Shown here piece after piece: positions 35,781 to 50,468 of a stretch of DNA of 64,000 nucleotides (positions are counted from its first letter, which is position 1; each line of letters begins with the position of its first letter). Where the stretch lies: NCBI GenBank assembly GCA_003024785.1, contig PUQB01000263.1:221331-285330 (forward strand), read 5' to 3'. Made by a program: the position numbers and the translations under genes. This stretch comes from Selaginella tamariscina. Lineage: Eukaryota; Streptophyta; Lycopodiopsida; Selaginellales; Selaginellaceae. Below the pieces are notes generated by a model. It did no database searches, was not told where the DNA came from, and saw only the letters and a list, made by a program, of their open reading frames with translations.

Positions 35781-36003
35781 ATGTCTCGCTCTTCGTTTGC
35801 TTTTGTTCTTTTCTATCTCTTAGTGATGGCGTCGAGCAGTTCTATTGATACCTTCATAGATACAGGATGTACAATTTTTTATACACTACGATCAAAATTG
35901 TGGCACTTGCATACAAACCACTACTCTATCTGGGTATAAGTTCACTTATGATGGACAACATAGGCTCCTACAACAAGCCGGATTGTCAAGGTACCCCTGT
36001 TAA
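35781..36003 (+). pseudogene. Paralogous small secreted cysteine protein, frameshifted
   Basis: ATG at 35781 starts a signal peptide (MSRSSFAFVLFYLLVMASSSS) and an IDTFIDTGC segment. After a run of six Ts (35874-35879) the first frame goes off and stops. One fewer T restores HYDQNCGTCIQTTTLSGYKF and continues to a TAA at 36001-36003. The protein would then be about 73 aa and clearly paralogous to the gene at 35192-35431 on the opposite strand. The lesion is in a homopolymer, so it may be a base-call error. Confidence 0.55.
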
Positions 36004-37904
36004 ATTTGTCACAAAACACAACTGAGTGTATCAATGCATTCTATGCTTCTTTCAAAATTACATGCTAAGATGTAAATCTTAAGTGGCTACATTATTTCAT
36101 GCTAAATGTTTTACTTTTTCAATAAATATGCAGTGTTATTTTTAATAATATATCAGCACTTAAAGAATGTATGTGTATATATATTTACACGTGTTTATCA
36201 TATGTAGATATACGTCTATGTGTATAACGTACGCTGTTGACTTGTACGATGTATAGGCTGTACATTTGAGCAAATGATTGAAAAGAATATGGTGGTTACC
36301 CATATTGGGGCATGCTCAATACTGGCTTTACATCTACATGCTCAAAACTTGTATGTATGGTATGCTCATATATCCCAGAATGAGGGAAACACACACACAC
36401 ACACACACACACCAGTTGAAAACCGGCTCTTCTTCTTTTTCTCCTTCTGGTGATATTCACATGAACACATTGTTTTATGTTCAAGAAGATATTACAGCCA
36501 ACCTGTAAATAATTTACTATTTAAATCAATTAATTTGACATATACACGATGATCCTATTAAAATTTAATATACCTTTAAATCAGATATATTACCTATAAA
36601 ATATGAATACTACGTTATTAAACTCAGATTTTACAAGTGTTAGAATTCTACGCAATTAAACTAGAATTTACAAGTGCTAATTTTATTGTTTAGGGTGTAG
36701 GTGTGCGTTTGTCTTGTTTTCATTACTATATGATGCACGCTCCATGGCGCGCGTGTGTGTATAGACATGTAATGCATGTATAGATGGGCTACATTCAACC
36801 CCAAAAAATCCCATTGGTAACCATGAACTGTAGTCACCTTTGCAGCCCTAAACACATATATTTAAATTAAAACAGCAATAATTCTGGTTTTATAATCATT
36901 ACTATAATACAAGTTTAGTTTAATGCACTTTATATATAGTACATAAATACACATTATTCAAAATTTAAATTATTTTTGATTTTAAATGGAGAAAAAATAA
37001 ATAGAATTAATTTTTTCTGAATTTTAAAAATATTTATATACTTAAATACGTTTATATAATATATATATATATATATTACACACACACACACACACTGGAA
37101 TATATATTTAATATTTAATTTGTTTATAATAAATATAGTTGTAGTTTAAAATTTGCATTTTACAATAGTATATCCTGAGGATAACCTATGGTATTAAAAT
37201 TTATTTCATTTCAATTATGAGCAACTTTTCTTTTTAATATATGTATATGAATATTCATTTTTAAGCAAAGTTATTTTGTTGTATCTAATGACTTATAATA
37301 ATTTTAAGATAACCCCTATAATTGTATATGATCTACATCTTTGTGTTACAATATATAATAGAAAAATGTATTTCATTAAAAAAAATAAAAATCATTTAAA
37401 CATGCTACATTTATTAAACTATTCCTTGAGCATTTAGCAACTGTACATGAGTTAAATATGGTCGATAAATATAACAAACTCATCAAATACACAGAGTAAA
37501 GATGTTTCTAGCCACATAGATCTTATTTTTAGTTAACCTTCGTAAATCTTCATAACTACACGTTGGTATTTGCCCAACCTTTATGGTGTAAAAATAATTA
37601 TCTAATAGGATTAGATCTTGTACATCCGAGATATCCCACATACATTTTCTATTATCTCAACATTGATTATTATTTTGTTTATGTTAAAGGCTAAAGCCTA
37701 AAACAAAATTAAATTCTTCTAAATTAAAAAGAAAAAAACAATGAGAATTGCCTCACAACTCCCTTTTTAAATATCCCTTTTTGCTTGAAATACTATTTAA
37801 CATCTAATGTTTTAAAATATTTTATAAAATATTCAATGTTCGAATAAAATTGAAAAATATCCTAGTGATTTATGACATATCTCCTTATTCAATTCAACAG
37901 TGAG
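36004..37904. other. AT-rich intergenic sequence with microsatellites
   Basis: No gene recognised. Contains (CA)n at about 36390-36411 and (TA)n then (CA)n at 37056-37094. Several short frames are low-complexity. Confidence 0.5.
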
Positions 37905-38345
37905 TTCCACGAGCCGCACCATGATCTTGGCAAGGCTTGTCGAGGTACTGACAATAAAAAACAACTTCTTTTAGAGTATGAGTAAGGTTTTTCGCAAGCT
38001 CCAAGTACAATCGTTAGAAGAGTAACCAACCTAATTCATCATATACTAAAGCTTACCTTGAATTTGCTTTAAATATAAGATAATAAACTATCTCATACTC
38101 TGACGTACCATCAAGTTCCACAAGTGGTGTTGGTGGTATGCAATGAGGAATGTATTAGTGACATAAGACTTTAAAATAAACACATGGAAAACCGAATAAA
38201 TCTTTATGGAGCTTGGAAGTTGAAACTGAAAAGTGACTTCATTAATCTTATTGATAATAGTAAAAGGACTAAGATGTTGGTATTTAAGTTTATTACAAGG
38301 TTGAGTGGTTCATAAGTTGTGTCTAATAAGAAGTCATACCCAATC
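37905..38345 (-). pseudogene. Second chromovirus remnant: integrase C-terminus and chromodomain tail
   Basis: On the minus strand, frames give LKYQHLSPFTIINKINEVTFQFQLP, VFHVFILKSYVTNTF, then PTPLVELDG and, after a break, TWELAKNLTH with YCQYLDKPCQDHGAARG. This is the typical 3' end of a Ty3/gypsy polyprotein (integrase C-terminal region, chromodomain, tail). Multiple stops and indels; heavily decayed. It is a different lineage from the copy at 1970-2354, judged by the tail sequence. Confidence 0.75.
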
Positions 38346-38399
38346 TCGAACTTGAAAAGTAAGAATAAAATTATAATGATGATGTGTTGCTACCTTCTT

Positions 38400-38770
38400 G
38401 AATATAAAATAAATTATTAATTAATATTTAAGCTTTAATTATTAATTAATTATTTAATAAATATATAATTAAGCCTTAATTATTAATTAATTAACAAATT
38501 AATCCTTCATTAACCTTATTTAGTAAAGAATATTTCTAAAATATCTTGAATATTTATAATATTCTTCATTATAAAAATATTTTATAATAATAAAAAATAT
38601 TATCAAACATTATTATAAATTTCTTTATTAACCCTATTTGTAATTAATTTCTCCTTAATCATATGAAGAATCTCCTCATTTTATATAAGTCATCACTCTC
38701 CGAATTAATCAAATCATTTGATCAATATCTCTATTCAAATAATCAATCATTTTGTCAATATCTCTATGTT
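38400..38770 (+). mobile_element. Third fragment of the large transposon (gene-2 terminal region)
   Basis: Aligns with 3278-3640: GAATATAAAATAAATTATTAATTAATA, TAATTAAGCCTTAA, AATCCTTCATTAACCTTA, AAAATATCTT and TCATCACTCTCCGAATTAATCAAATCATTT occur in the same order. The last words are the 3' end of the HAD-like gene 2. The terminal repeat TAACTAAAGTGGGCATG is missing at the left edge, and divergence is far greater than between inner and outer copies. This is an old truncated copy lying next to a chromovirus scrap. Confidence 0.8.
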
Positions 38771-40395
38771 CAAGGTGTGATAAAATGTAAATTAAATGTA
38801 ATATTTTTAATTAAAGTCAAAGGGGTAAATTGAATTTAATACTTTTAATTAAAGTTAATGGGTGACACTTGTTTTGACATGAAAGACAAGGGAATGTACT
38901 TAGGGTTTGTGGCCAAAGTTTTAGTTAGATTATTTTCATTGTAGTTTTTATAAATTCCTTTTAATAGATGAAAGACGCTTAACCTCCTAAATAAAACTAT
39001 ACTCACTTGTGTGAGTGTTTGTATTTAAAAGTTGATTTCAAAACATACATACACACACCTAAATCCATTTAAAAAGTGTAATGAACTTTAAAACTCACTG
39101 GTGAACTTAGCATAACATCTATTTAAGATTAATCAAACCGAAAAAGTATGGAATATATTACTCCTATCACAAAGCTCTTCAATTGTTCCTTATAGTTGGG
39201 TTATCATGTCCCAATACTCAACTTTGCTCATGTAATGATTTGGTTCTCATTTTTAACATGTGCAATTATATTTTCTATTTGTTTTTATAATATTTTTGTT
39301 CACTTTGATTTTTCTTGCTAAAATATAAATGATTCTTGCAATTGATATTTCACTTCCTCAAACCTTTTTTATTAAATTAATTTATAAAAATCTTGATGAA
39401 TGTTGCATTTAATTTTTTTTTAATAAGAGTTGCATTAATTCTTACAAGTTCAATGTGTTATAAATGATCACCCTCATGGGTATAGTTTTGCAATACAATT
39501 TTGTAATGTTTTAAGCACTTAAAATTAAACCCCCTATGTGTAACTTGTTAAATAAGGGAGTTTATTATTCAATACTAGACCACACATATAAATCGAAAAT
39601 GGTGAGAAGGGAGGGAAATATATATGGTTCTATCACTTAAATAATATGGTATAATGGTGTGAGAAAAAACATAGAAGAGGTTTGACATGATGCTCTAGTT
39701 CCTCCATAGACAACCTAACTCGTATCATTAAGATATGTTTGTGTGTTGTTTATGTTTCTCATGTTCACACCCCCTAAAGTTAGTTTACCATTATTACGTA
39801 TTAGTGTGAAAGCATGGATAAAATATTTTAATTCAATGCTTGATGATGTTCTTCTTAAGGTATAACTCGTAAAAATGTGTTTTATGTTGTTTATTTAAAT
39901 ATGTTATTAAAGGAGGTGCTTATTGCTAACACTCACCAAGTGTTGTTTTAGCATGTTTAATAAACATGAGTCATCCAATCTTAAGAACATGGTGTGTGTA
40001 GATGGTGAGTATATGTTGACGCTGGTCATTATGGTGTGGAAGCTAATGCTACCCCCACGAAATAATTCCAAGTGTTTATAATTAAATGTGACAAGATGCA
40101 TGGACACATGATGTTAATGCTAGTGAAAATGGTGTGGAGGCTAGGTATTTATAATTAATTATGACAAAACATATAAGAGTTAGTTTGGTATAGATTATGA
40201 TGCATCTCTTGTTTACAAATATATTAAGGAGTCACATATTGAGTTTTAATGTTTAATTTGTTTAGAGTTTTTGTAAAGGTCATGATTAAAATTCATTATG
40301 TTTGTTTTGTAATTATTTCGGATTTCTTAGTTTAATTTTATCATTTATTCTCCCTTTTTAATTTTTAATATGAATCCCAAACTATAACTTTGTAT
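38771..40395. other. AT-rich intergenic sequence, no gene seen
   Basis: Contains a short direct repeat (AGTGTTGT.. and GGTGTGGAGGCTA..TTATAATTAAWTATGACAA at about 40030-40160). Open frames are short and unrecognised. Confidence 0.45.
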
Positions 40396-40399
40396 TAGT

Positions 40400-41412
40400 T
40401 TAGTGAATAATTTAGTATATATCTTTAAAATTTATCATATTTATATATATACCTTTAGAATTTTAAATTTACATATATACCCTTGTGAAAATTTTAAATT
40501 TACATTTATACCTTTTAAAAAACTTGAATCTTTGTATTTTAATTTTTAAAATAATACTTAACAAAAATTATGTAATTAACTTATGTTTTCTTGAATTTTA
40601 AAAATATAATCTTTTATTTAATATATAAATGTAAACTAAATATACTAAAATATATACTATAATTTTTTTTATATTCAAGAAAACTTTATGATTAATTTAT
40701 TTTTTATTATTTGGTTTTAAAATGCATATATTTGCAGTATAATATAATAATTTTAAAATTATGTTATTTCTTAACATTTGTTATTATGTTTAATAATTAA
40801 TGCTCGTAGAAATAATTTTCTTAAAACAACTTTAAATTAATAATGATAATAAAATAATTATGTAAATTAATAAAATATTTATTATGTAATAATTAGTAAA
40901 TATTATTAAATAACATTTTATTTTATTTATAATATATTATAACTATTATTATGTTTATTAAATAATAATTATTATATTTATAATTATTAATAATGCTAAA
41001 AATATTAATTTTTAAAAATATTAATTTAATTTTAAATATATTATTTAATACATTCAATATTTAATAAATATTTAATTATTAAATAACATTTTAATTTAAT
41101 ATATTTATATTATTTATTTAAAATTATGTAAAATGTTAATAAAATATTATTTTATTTTATTTTAACTATGCTATAAGTTAAGTACATAATTTTTAGTAAG
41201 TATTATGATTTAAAAATTAAAATATAAGTTCAAGAATATAAATGTAAACTTAAATACATAATTTTTAAAGTAGTATGATTTAAAAATTAAAACATAAGAA
41301 TTGAACATTTTAAAGAGTATAAATAAATTTAAATTTTCACAAGGGTATATGTAATTTTAGGGTATATATGCAAATATGATAAATTTAGAGTATATATATG
41401 TAAGTTTCCTTT
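40400..41412. mobile_element. AT-rich foldback/MITE-like element with ~180-bp terminal inverted repeats
   Basis: 40415-40610 (AATTTATCATATTTATATATATACC, CCCTTGTGAAAATTTTAAATTTA, CTTATGTTTTCTTGAATTTT) reappears as reverse complement at 41215-41410. The interior is almost pure AT with ATTATTAATA words and no coding capacity. The termini are diverged, so the target duplication could not be fixed. Confidence 0.65.
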
Positions 41413-41579
41413 TTATTATTTGATGGTTGAATTTTAGATGTCTTAACAAAGTATAAACTAGGTCCTTAATAATGTGGTAACAAGAATATGCTTGAGATCA
41501 TGAAGAAGTATATTCCATATCTATGTTAATGTGTACTGCATATACCTAATTAATATATCTAAACACTTGTTTAAATATT

Positions 41580-41862
41580 TAATATTTCTAAATTATGCTA
41601 AAAACATTTTGTGAATAAAATTATCAATTTAGCAATAAAGTAATATTTTGAAATATTATTTACAATATTATCAGGGTAATATGAAAGTTAATCAACTTCA
41701 TTATGATATATAAATATAATAAAAGTGTATTAATTAATGTAATTAATACAATGTATTTAGAATTAATTAATAATATGAAAAACCAAGGAGGGCATGTGTA
41801 TATTTTATTCATATATTCATTAAATATGGCAACTGAATATGTGTGTGTGTGTAGGCTATGAA

Positions 41863-41906
<44 letters not shown>

Positions 41907-42115
41907 TATGTCTGTAAATATGTAGAAAAATATAAAAGCTGCGAATATTCCGTTAAGCACGCACTTTCCGTTTTCTCGCCTTGTAAAATCCAACGGTTAT
42001 CAAATCGACACGTGGTTACGTGATAACCGTTTACTTACAACATTAGGGTTCTTCGGAGGTTCTCCTGAAATGGAAGTAGATTCGTAATTCGCTAGATTCA
42101 CCCTGGCGATATCCT
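41580..42115 (+). repeat. Duplicated copy of the J-domain gene's 5' region
   Basis: Aligns with 43855-44665. Shared words include AAATTATGCTAAAAACAT, TTATCAATTTAGCAATAAAGTAATATT, the inverted-repeat/G-box block (41991-42031), ACATTAGGGTTCTTCGGAG and GTAGATTCGTAATTCGCTAGATTCACCCTGGCGATATCCT. The copy stops at 42115, before any J-gene exon, and abuts duplication Q copy 2 directly. Confidence 0.85.
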
Positions 42116-43720
42116 ACAGATAAAAACTAAATTTACTATATGGTTCAATTGCAAAAGATGATTAAAGAACTCTTATTATAATATGAAAAATATTAAGTAT
42201 TACTTAAAGATAGAGATTTATTAAAACATTTTTAGGGTCTTTAGATAAACGAGTGGTTTTTACTTTCTTAGTCATTGAAGTACTCACATGTACAATTTAA
42301 TTGTTATTTTAGAATCATCACAGAACAATGTTTTTTACATTTTACACTTAATAAAATTTTCTTTGTTCTTCGACATTGATTACCTTACTCAATGAGGACA
42401 AAAGTTAAACAACATAAAAAAATAAAAGAGAAACAATGTGTATGGTTTTAAATTTAAAATGGTTGTGTTAAGAATTTATAATGCACTCTGAAACATTAAA
42501 ATAAGCTTCAATTGAGTTTGCCATAAACTCATAAAAGTTTGTTCTACATAAACAATGGAATAATTAACTTACATTAACGTTGACTCACCTTGTCAATATC
42601 ATATATAATTATCTATATATATATGATGATGATGATGACATGATGATGTACAATGAAGCATGGGCACAATAATCTCATAATTAGATTTAATTAACTATAT
42701 TTAAAATATTTAATACAAATAAAACTATATGTACCAAGCATTTATTAATAATAATATAATGTTTTTATTTAATGTTCAACCATAGAAAATTAATATTCGC
42801 TATACAGTGAAAACTAACTGCATATTTTAAATTTATTATATTTTATGTGGCTCATAACATTAGTAATAACTGATACAAAAATTGGCATATATTTACTTAT
42901 GAATAAAATCATCCTGACACGCGTCAGATTGTGATTGCACGACACCATGCGATGACGTGGTGCAAGTAACCGTTGGGTTAGGGTTCTACAGAGATGTCTC
43001 GCGAGGAAGGAAGCTCTGAAGACCTGGGTAGGCCTGATCGATGCTTGCAGGTTGGGATCGTCTTACTCTGGCCAAGGATTTCCCGGCCTGCCCATGTGTA
43101 GAATCGAAAATTCAAGCAAAGTGCACAGATTTGGAAAGAAATCACGCAGGAACAGGAATAATTCAGAAGAACAGGTGATACTTCAGGAGATTGCAAGAAA
43201 TAGGGAATTCGAACTCACAAACAAGAACAATTCACATTTCGAGCAGAGATTTCAAGATATTTCCAAGGAAAATGAAGACCCAGTTGAGAATTCGTACAGA
43301 TTTGAGCAGAATCCACTCAAGAACAGGCAATTGATCACGAATTCACACAAGAGAAATGTCAGAGTTGTGCAGAATTGGGACATTAACAGTGCGTGGAGCT
43401 GGAAAAGCCTCTTGATTAGCAGCAGCGGTAAGCCTAGGATTAGTTATAAACGTTCTAGAGTCCCTCTGTGGCAGCGCAGGCATATGCCTCAGCCGCGGCC
43501 CCTGTTTGTGTGATTTTTCTTTGTTGTGCGTGTGCGTGTGTGTGAGTGTGTGTATATAAAGGTAAAATGTGGTCTTTGGTTCCACGTTCAAAATTGCATT
43601 TCATATGATTTTCACCATTGAGAGGCAGCCTACAAAAGAATATCATGTATGCATATAGATGTGTATATGGGTATATAACGTATATACGTGTATAATGTGT
43701 AACGTGTATGCGTATATAGA
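42116..43720 (+). repeat. Segmental duplication Q, copy 2
   Basis: Direct duplicate of 31842-33545. Its left breakpoint is fused to the duplicated promoter block: CCTACAGATAAAAAC joins the promoter copy and Q at a short AGA/AAA microhomology. Confidence 0.85.
42994..43513 (+). pseudogene. Unrecognised small basic protein gene, copy 2
   Basis: ATG at 42994 (MSREEGSS). Here seven bases present in copy 1 (GTTTGCA region near 32848) are missing, so the first frame is lost. From 43052 a continuous frame runs GSSYSGQGFPGLPMCRIENSS to PRPLFV with a stop at 43511-43513 (153 aa). It contains seven residues (around QNPLKN) that copy 1 lacks. Neither copy is intact from its ATG, but the lesions differ, so the ancestral frame probably joined both parts. 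Basic, no known domain; placed downstream of a copied host promoter block. Confidence 0.45.
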
Positions 43721-43854
43721 TGTGTATGGTGTATGTGTATGTGTATGTACTATATGTGCGCGTGTATAAATATATTGAAGTTGTTTATTTATGCTCGCCA
43801 AAAAAGATATGGCAAAGAGAAACCTGGACACTTCAGTATTAACCATTATTTATA

Positions 43855-44902
43855 ATTTAAATTATGCTAAAAACATATTTTGTGAATAAAATTATCAATT
43901 TAGCAATAAAGTAATATTTGAAAATATTATTTACAATATTATCAAGCTAATATGAAAGTTAATCATAATTTATTTTTATTTGCCAGCTTAATTATGATAT
44001 ATAAATATACTATAATATGATAAAAGTGTATTATGCTTAATTAATGTAATTAATACAATGTATTTATAATTAATTAATAATATGAAAAACCAAGGACATA
44101 GATCTCTAAATGATAATCTGTATACAAAATTAATTTAAAATGTTAAAACAAAGCTAATATATTTATTATATATTCATATTTTATTAATTATTTTCTGACA
44201 GTGCATGATGAATTTAAACATTTATAAGTATATATTGTATAAGATAGAGGAAAAAACACTAAACATAATATTTTAATTGATCCTATTAAAAATTAATTTT
44301 AAAATATTCAAATGGCTAACAACATTGATATGCATGTGCATTATATGAGTAAGCATGATAAAAGCATGCGTGTGTATATTTTATTCATATATTCATTAAA
44401 TATGTGTGTGTTGTGTGTGTGTGTGGTTGTTTTATATGCATGTCTGAAATATTGACATACATGTAGAAATATATAAAACCGCTGCGAATATTCTGTTAAG
44501 CAACACCTTGTAAAATCCAACGGTTATCGAATCGACACGTGGTTACGTGATAACCGTTCTACTTTCTACATCAGACGGCTAATACAACATTAGGGTTCTT
44601 CGGAGCAAGGTGAAATGGGAGTAGATTCGTAATTCGCTAGATTCACCCTGGCGATATCCTGCAGAAAATAGGTAATGTGTGTATGCGTGCGTGTGTATGT
44701 ATATGTGTGTGTTGTTTGCAGATTTTGTGAAGAAAACTGAAGAAAATCGGTATTTTTTATTTTGTGTAAATTTGTAAGTAAAATGGTATAGAATGAGCTA
44801 CATTTGCTGAAAGAAGATCAGATTCATACTACATTTCCACAAATTCAGTGCTAGATTTAGTGAAGACATTGCTCAGGTTCTTCACAAGATCGCGCATTTA
44901 CA
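43855..44902 (+). promoter_or_regulatory. 5' region and leader of the J-domain gene
   Basis: Includes the palindromic G-box block (44519-44558), a telo-box-like ACATTAGGGTTC at about 44587 and a probable leader exon ending CCTGCAGAAAATAG with a GTAATG donor near 44672. The AT-rich upstream part is also present at 41580. The ATG at 44903 follows a CT-poor leader with an acceptor-like TTGCTCAG at about 44877. Confidence 0.55.
44519..44558. promoter_or_regulatory. Inverted AACGGTTATC repeat around a CACGTG G-box
   Basis: AACGGTTATC at 44519-44528 and GATAACCGTT at 44549-44558 form an inverted repeat enclosing CACGTG (44536-44541) and TTACGTGA. AACGGTTA resembles MYB core sites, and CACGTG is the bZIP/bHLH G-box. 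The same arrangement is conserved in the duplicate at 41992-42031, although the flanking sequence has changed. Confidence 0.6.
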
Positions 44903-47844
<2,942 letters not shown>

Positions 47845-48082
47845 GATCTTAATTAATCTTATCGTAATTACTTATTTTTTATATTCTTTTTATACTTGTG
47901 AGAACACATTTTATTGTATTTTTAATACAAGACAAGATTTTGTACGTAATTTGTGACTACACTGTGTGTATGTGTGTGTGTGTGTGTGTGTTGGAATGGA
48001 AACATCAACATTTGAGATTAATCGATTAGGCTTTTAGGCTTTTGTATATGGATAGTCGAAAGTTATTATTTTACATAAATGT

Positions 48083-48113
<31 letters not shown>

Positions 48114-49978
48114 TTGAAAGTTTTGTTGTTTTTAATGATATAATTCAGAACGCAATCCCTGGCTCTAAAGGATATTTAACCTTGACTTTTAGTGATTTTT
48201 TAATATTCAAAATGTGAGTTAGTTTAAACATCTAAATATTTCAAATCCCAGTTAATTGATTTATTAAAAGAAAATAAGATATCAGCACTTTTATAAGGAT
48301 AGTATATGGTGGTTAACATATTCATACAGTATTTAATATTAGATAAGACAATTCTTGGTTAATTTTATTTGGAATATTCCTGTTAGCAGCTCTTAAACGT
48401 TCATAGATTAAGGTATAAACGTGAATAATATAGTTCCAATAACTTAATTAAGCCAAAATCTGATACTGTAGTGTATTAATCATTAATTAATATACTTTAT
48501 ATACATGTATAATTAAATTTTTAATGTGGCATATGTGTTTTAGCGCGGGCATTTATAAGAGATCAAGTATATCTGTATAAATAATCACTTTTATTTATGT
48601 TATATTTAATAAAAGTTTTTCACTTTTATAAAAGAATGTGGAACGGAAATTTTAAATAAATATTATATGAATTTTGGTTTATATATGTATATATATATGT
48701 AGGTATATACATATATGTATGTATGTGTGTGTGTACACACACATATTTATAGTATATCCACACATACATAGCTTTATTGAGTAAATACATGTCTATTAAA
48801 GAGTTGATTTCATAGGTCGTAATTTCGCTTCGTATATACATTAGATATCTATATGTAAGAATAAAGCAACACAGTATATTATTGACACATTTTGATTTCT
48901 TATAATTACCATTTCTTAAATAAAATTAAGATTAAAATAAAATTCAAACTATCCAATTAAAATATATTTTCCAATTGAAAACTACTCTTACGACATATTA
49001 TCAATAGATTTTAGTTTTATACTAATATTATTTCATAAAGAAATTAAATATATCCTGAGGATAAATTGTTTAGCATATTATTATGATATTCTGATGTTTT
49101 ATTGATTACTATTTTAAATAAAAATTAAGTTTAAAAAAAAACATCTTATATTATTATACTATTTTATATTAAATTAACAAAAGTATTAAATATCTTATTA
49201 AAACACAGCATGTTATTAATATAATTAATTTTATAAGTTTAAATTTAAATAATATTAAGACCATCCTACTAAAATATCATATAATGTATAGATATATGTA
49301 CTATATACTAATTACTAAAATCTGAAGTTGAATAATAATAATAATCATTTCTTATACAATAAAAATAAGCTGAATATAATAATAATAAATTTAAAGTTGA
49401 TGTTATCGTGGGCTTGGCGAGTATTATAATAATAATAATATAATAATAATGTAAATGATATAGGACGTAGTTAAACACCAGAGTTAAATAGCGAGCTATA
49501 TTAAATTTTTAGTTAAAAAACTTTATTTTATTTTATCATTAAACATTTAAAATCAAGTTAACATAAAATTTAAATTATTTAGGATATATTCTTAAAATAT
49601 ATTATTCCTTTATTATATTTTAATTATTTATAATTAAATTCTTTTAAACAAATTTTAATATTAAAGTCAAAATCTGTGTGTTGTAAACTATACATGTTAA
49701 AGAATATCACACATTGGCACATGTATGTATGTATGTGAGATATAAATTAAATGCATAATATGCATTTAATTTTAATAAATAATTATTTTAACAATAATCA
49801 TTTTAGAAAAATATTTAATTTTGTTAATTCTTAATAATATATAATATTCAGGCATAACTACAATAATCTAATAATATCATTTTGAGGGTGAACCTTTAAA
49901 GTTTTTTATGATAATATTCTTGTGTAGAAGATTAACAGGTTAAAATTCTCTATACTCATACACACACACACACACACC

Positions 49979-50016
<38 letters not shown>

Positions 50017-50460
50017 TCTCTCTCTCTCTCTCATAACACACATGGTGTACTTAAATAAGAATCGATAAGAAAATGGGAAACGCTCTATGTATAATCGGAC
50101 CAGGTAAAATGAATGAATACAACGGGAAGAATATACCCCTTAAACAGACCCAAAATTTGTAGCCCTCTACATGAATAACATGCTCATTTTGCTAGTAAGC
50201 ATACATACCGGAGAATCGCTAACTCGATCCCTTCCGTTAATCGCTGTTCCAAAATCTCTACATATTTCCTACAACCAAAGACTTCATTACATCATCTCTC
50301 TCTCTCTCTCACAGATTACCTACACATGCGGGGGTGTTTGTATGACACGCATCTTGTTTCTCTTTGCTTTCTTTAACTCGCTTGTGACAATAGAAAGAGA
50401 GAGAAGAGAGAAGCCAAAACACGTATATATACATACACACGCGCACGCATGCATATATAT
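47845..50460. other. AT-rich intergenic region between convergent J-domain and FAB1 genes
   Basis: No gene recognised. Contains (GT)n near 47965-47990, (TA)n near 48092-48112, AATAAT runs at 49335-49350 and 49420-49450, and CA/GA/TC microsatellites at 49960-50035. The two flanking genes end facing each other here. Confidence 0.55.
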
Positions 50461-50468
50461 GGTTACCT

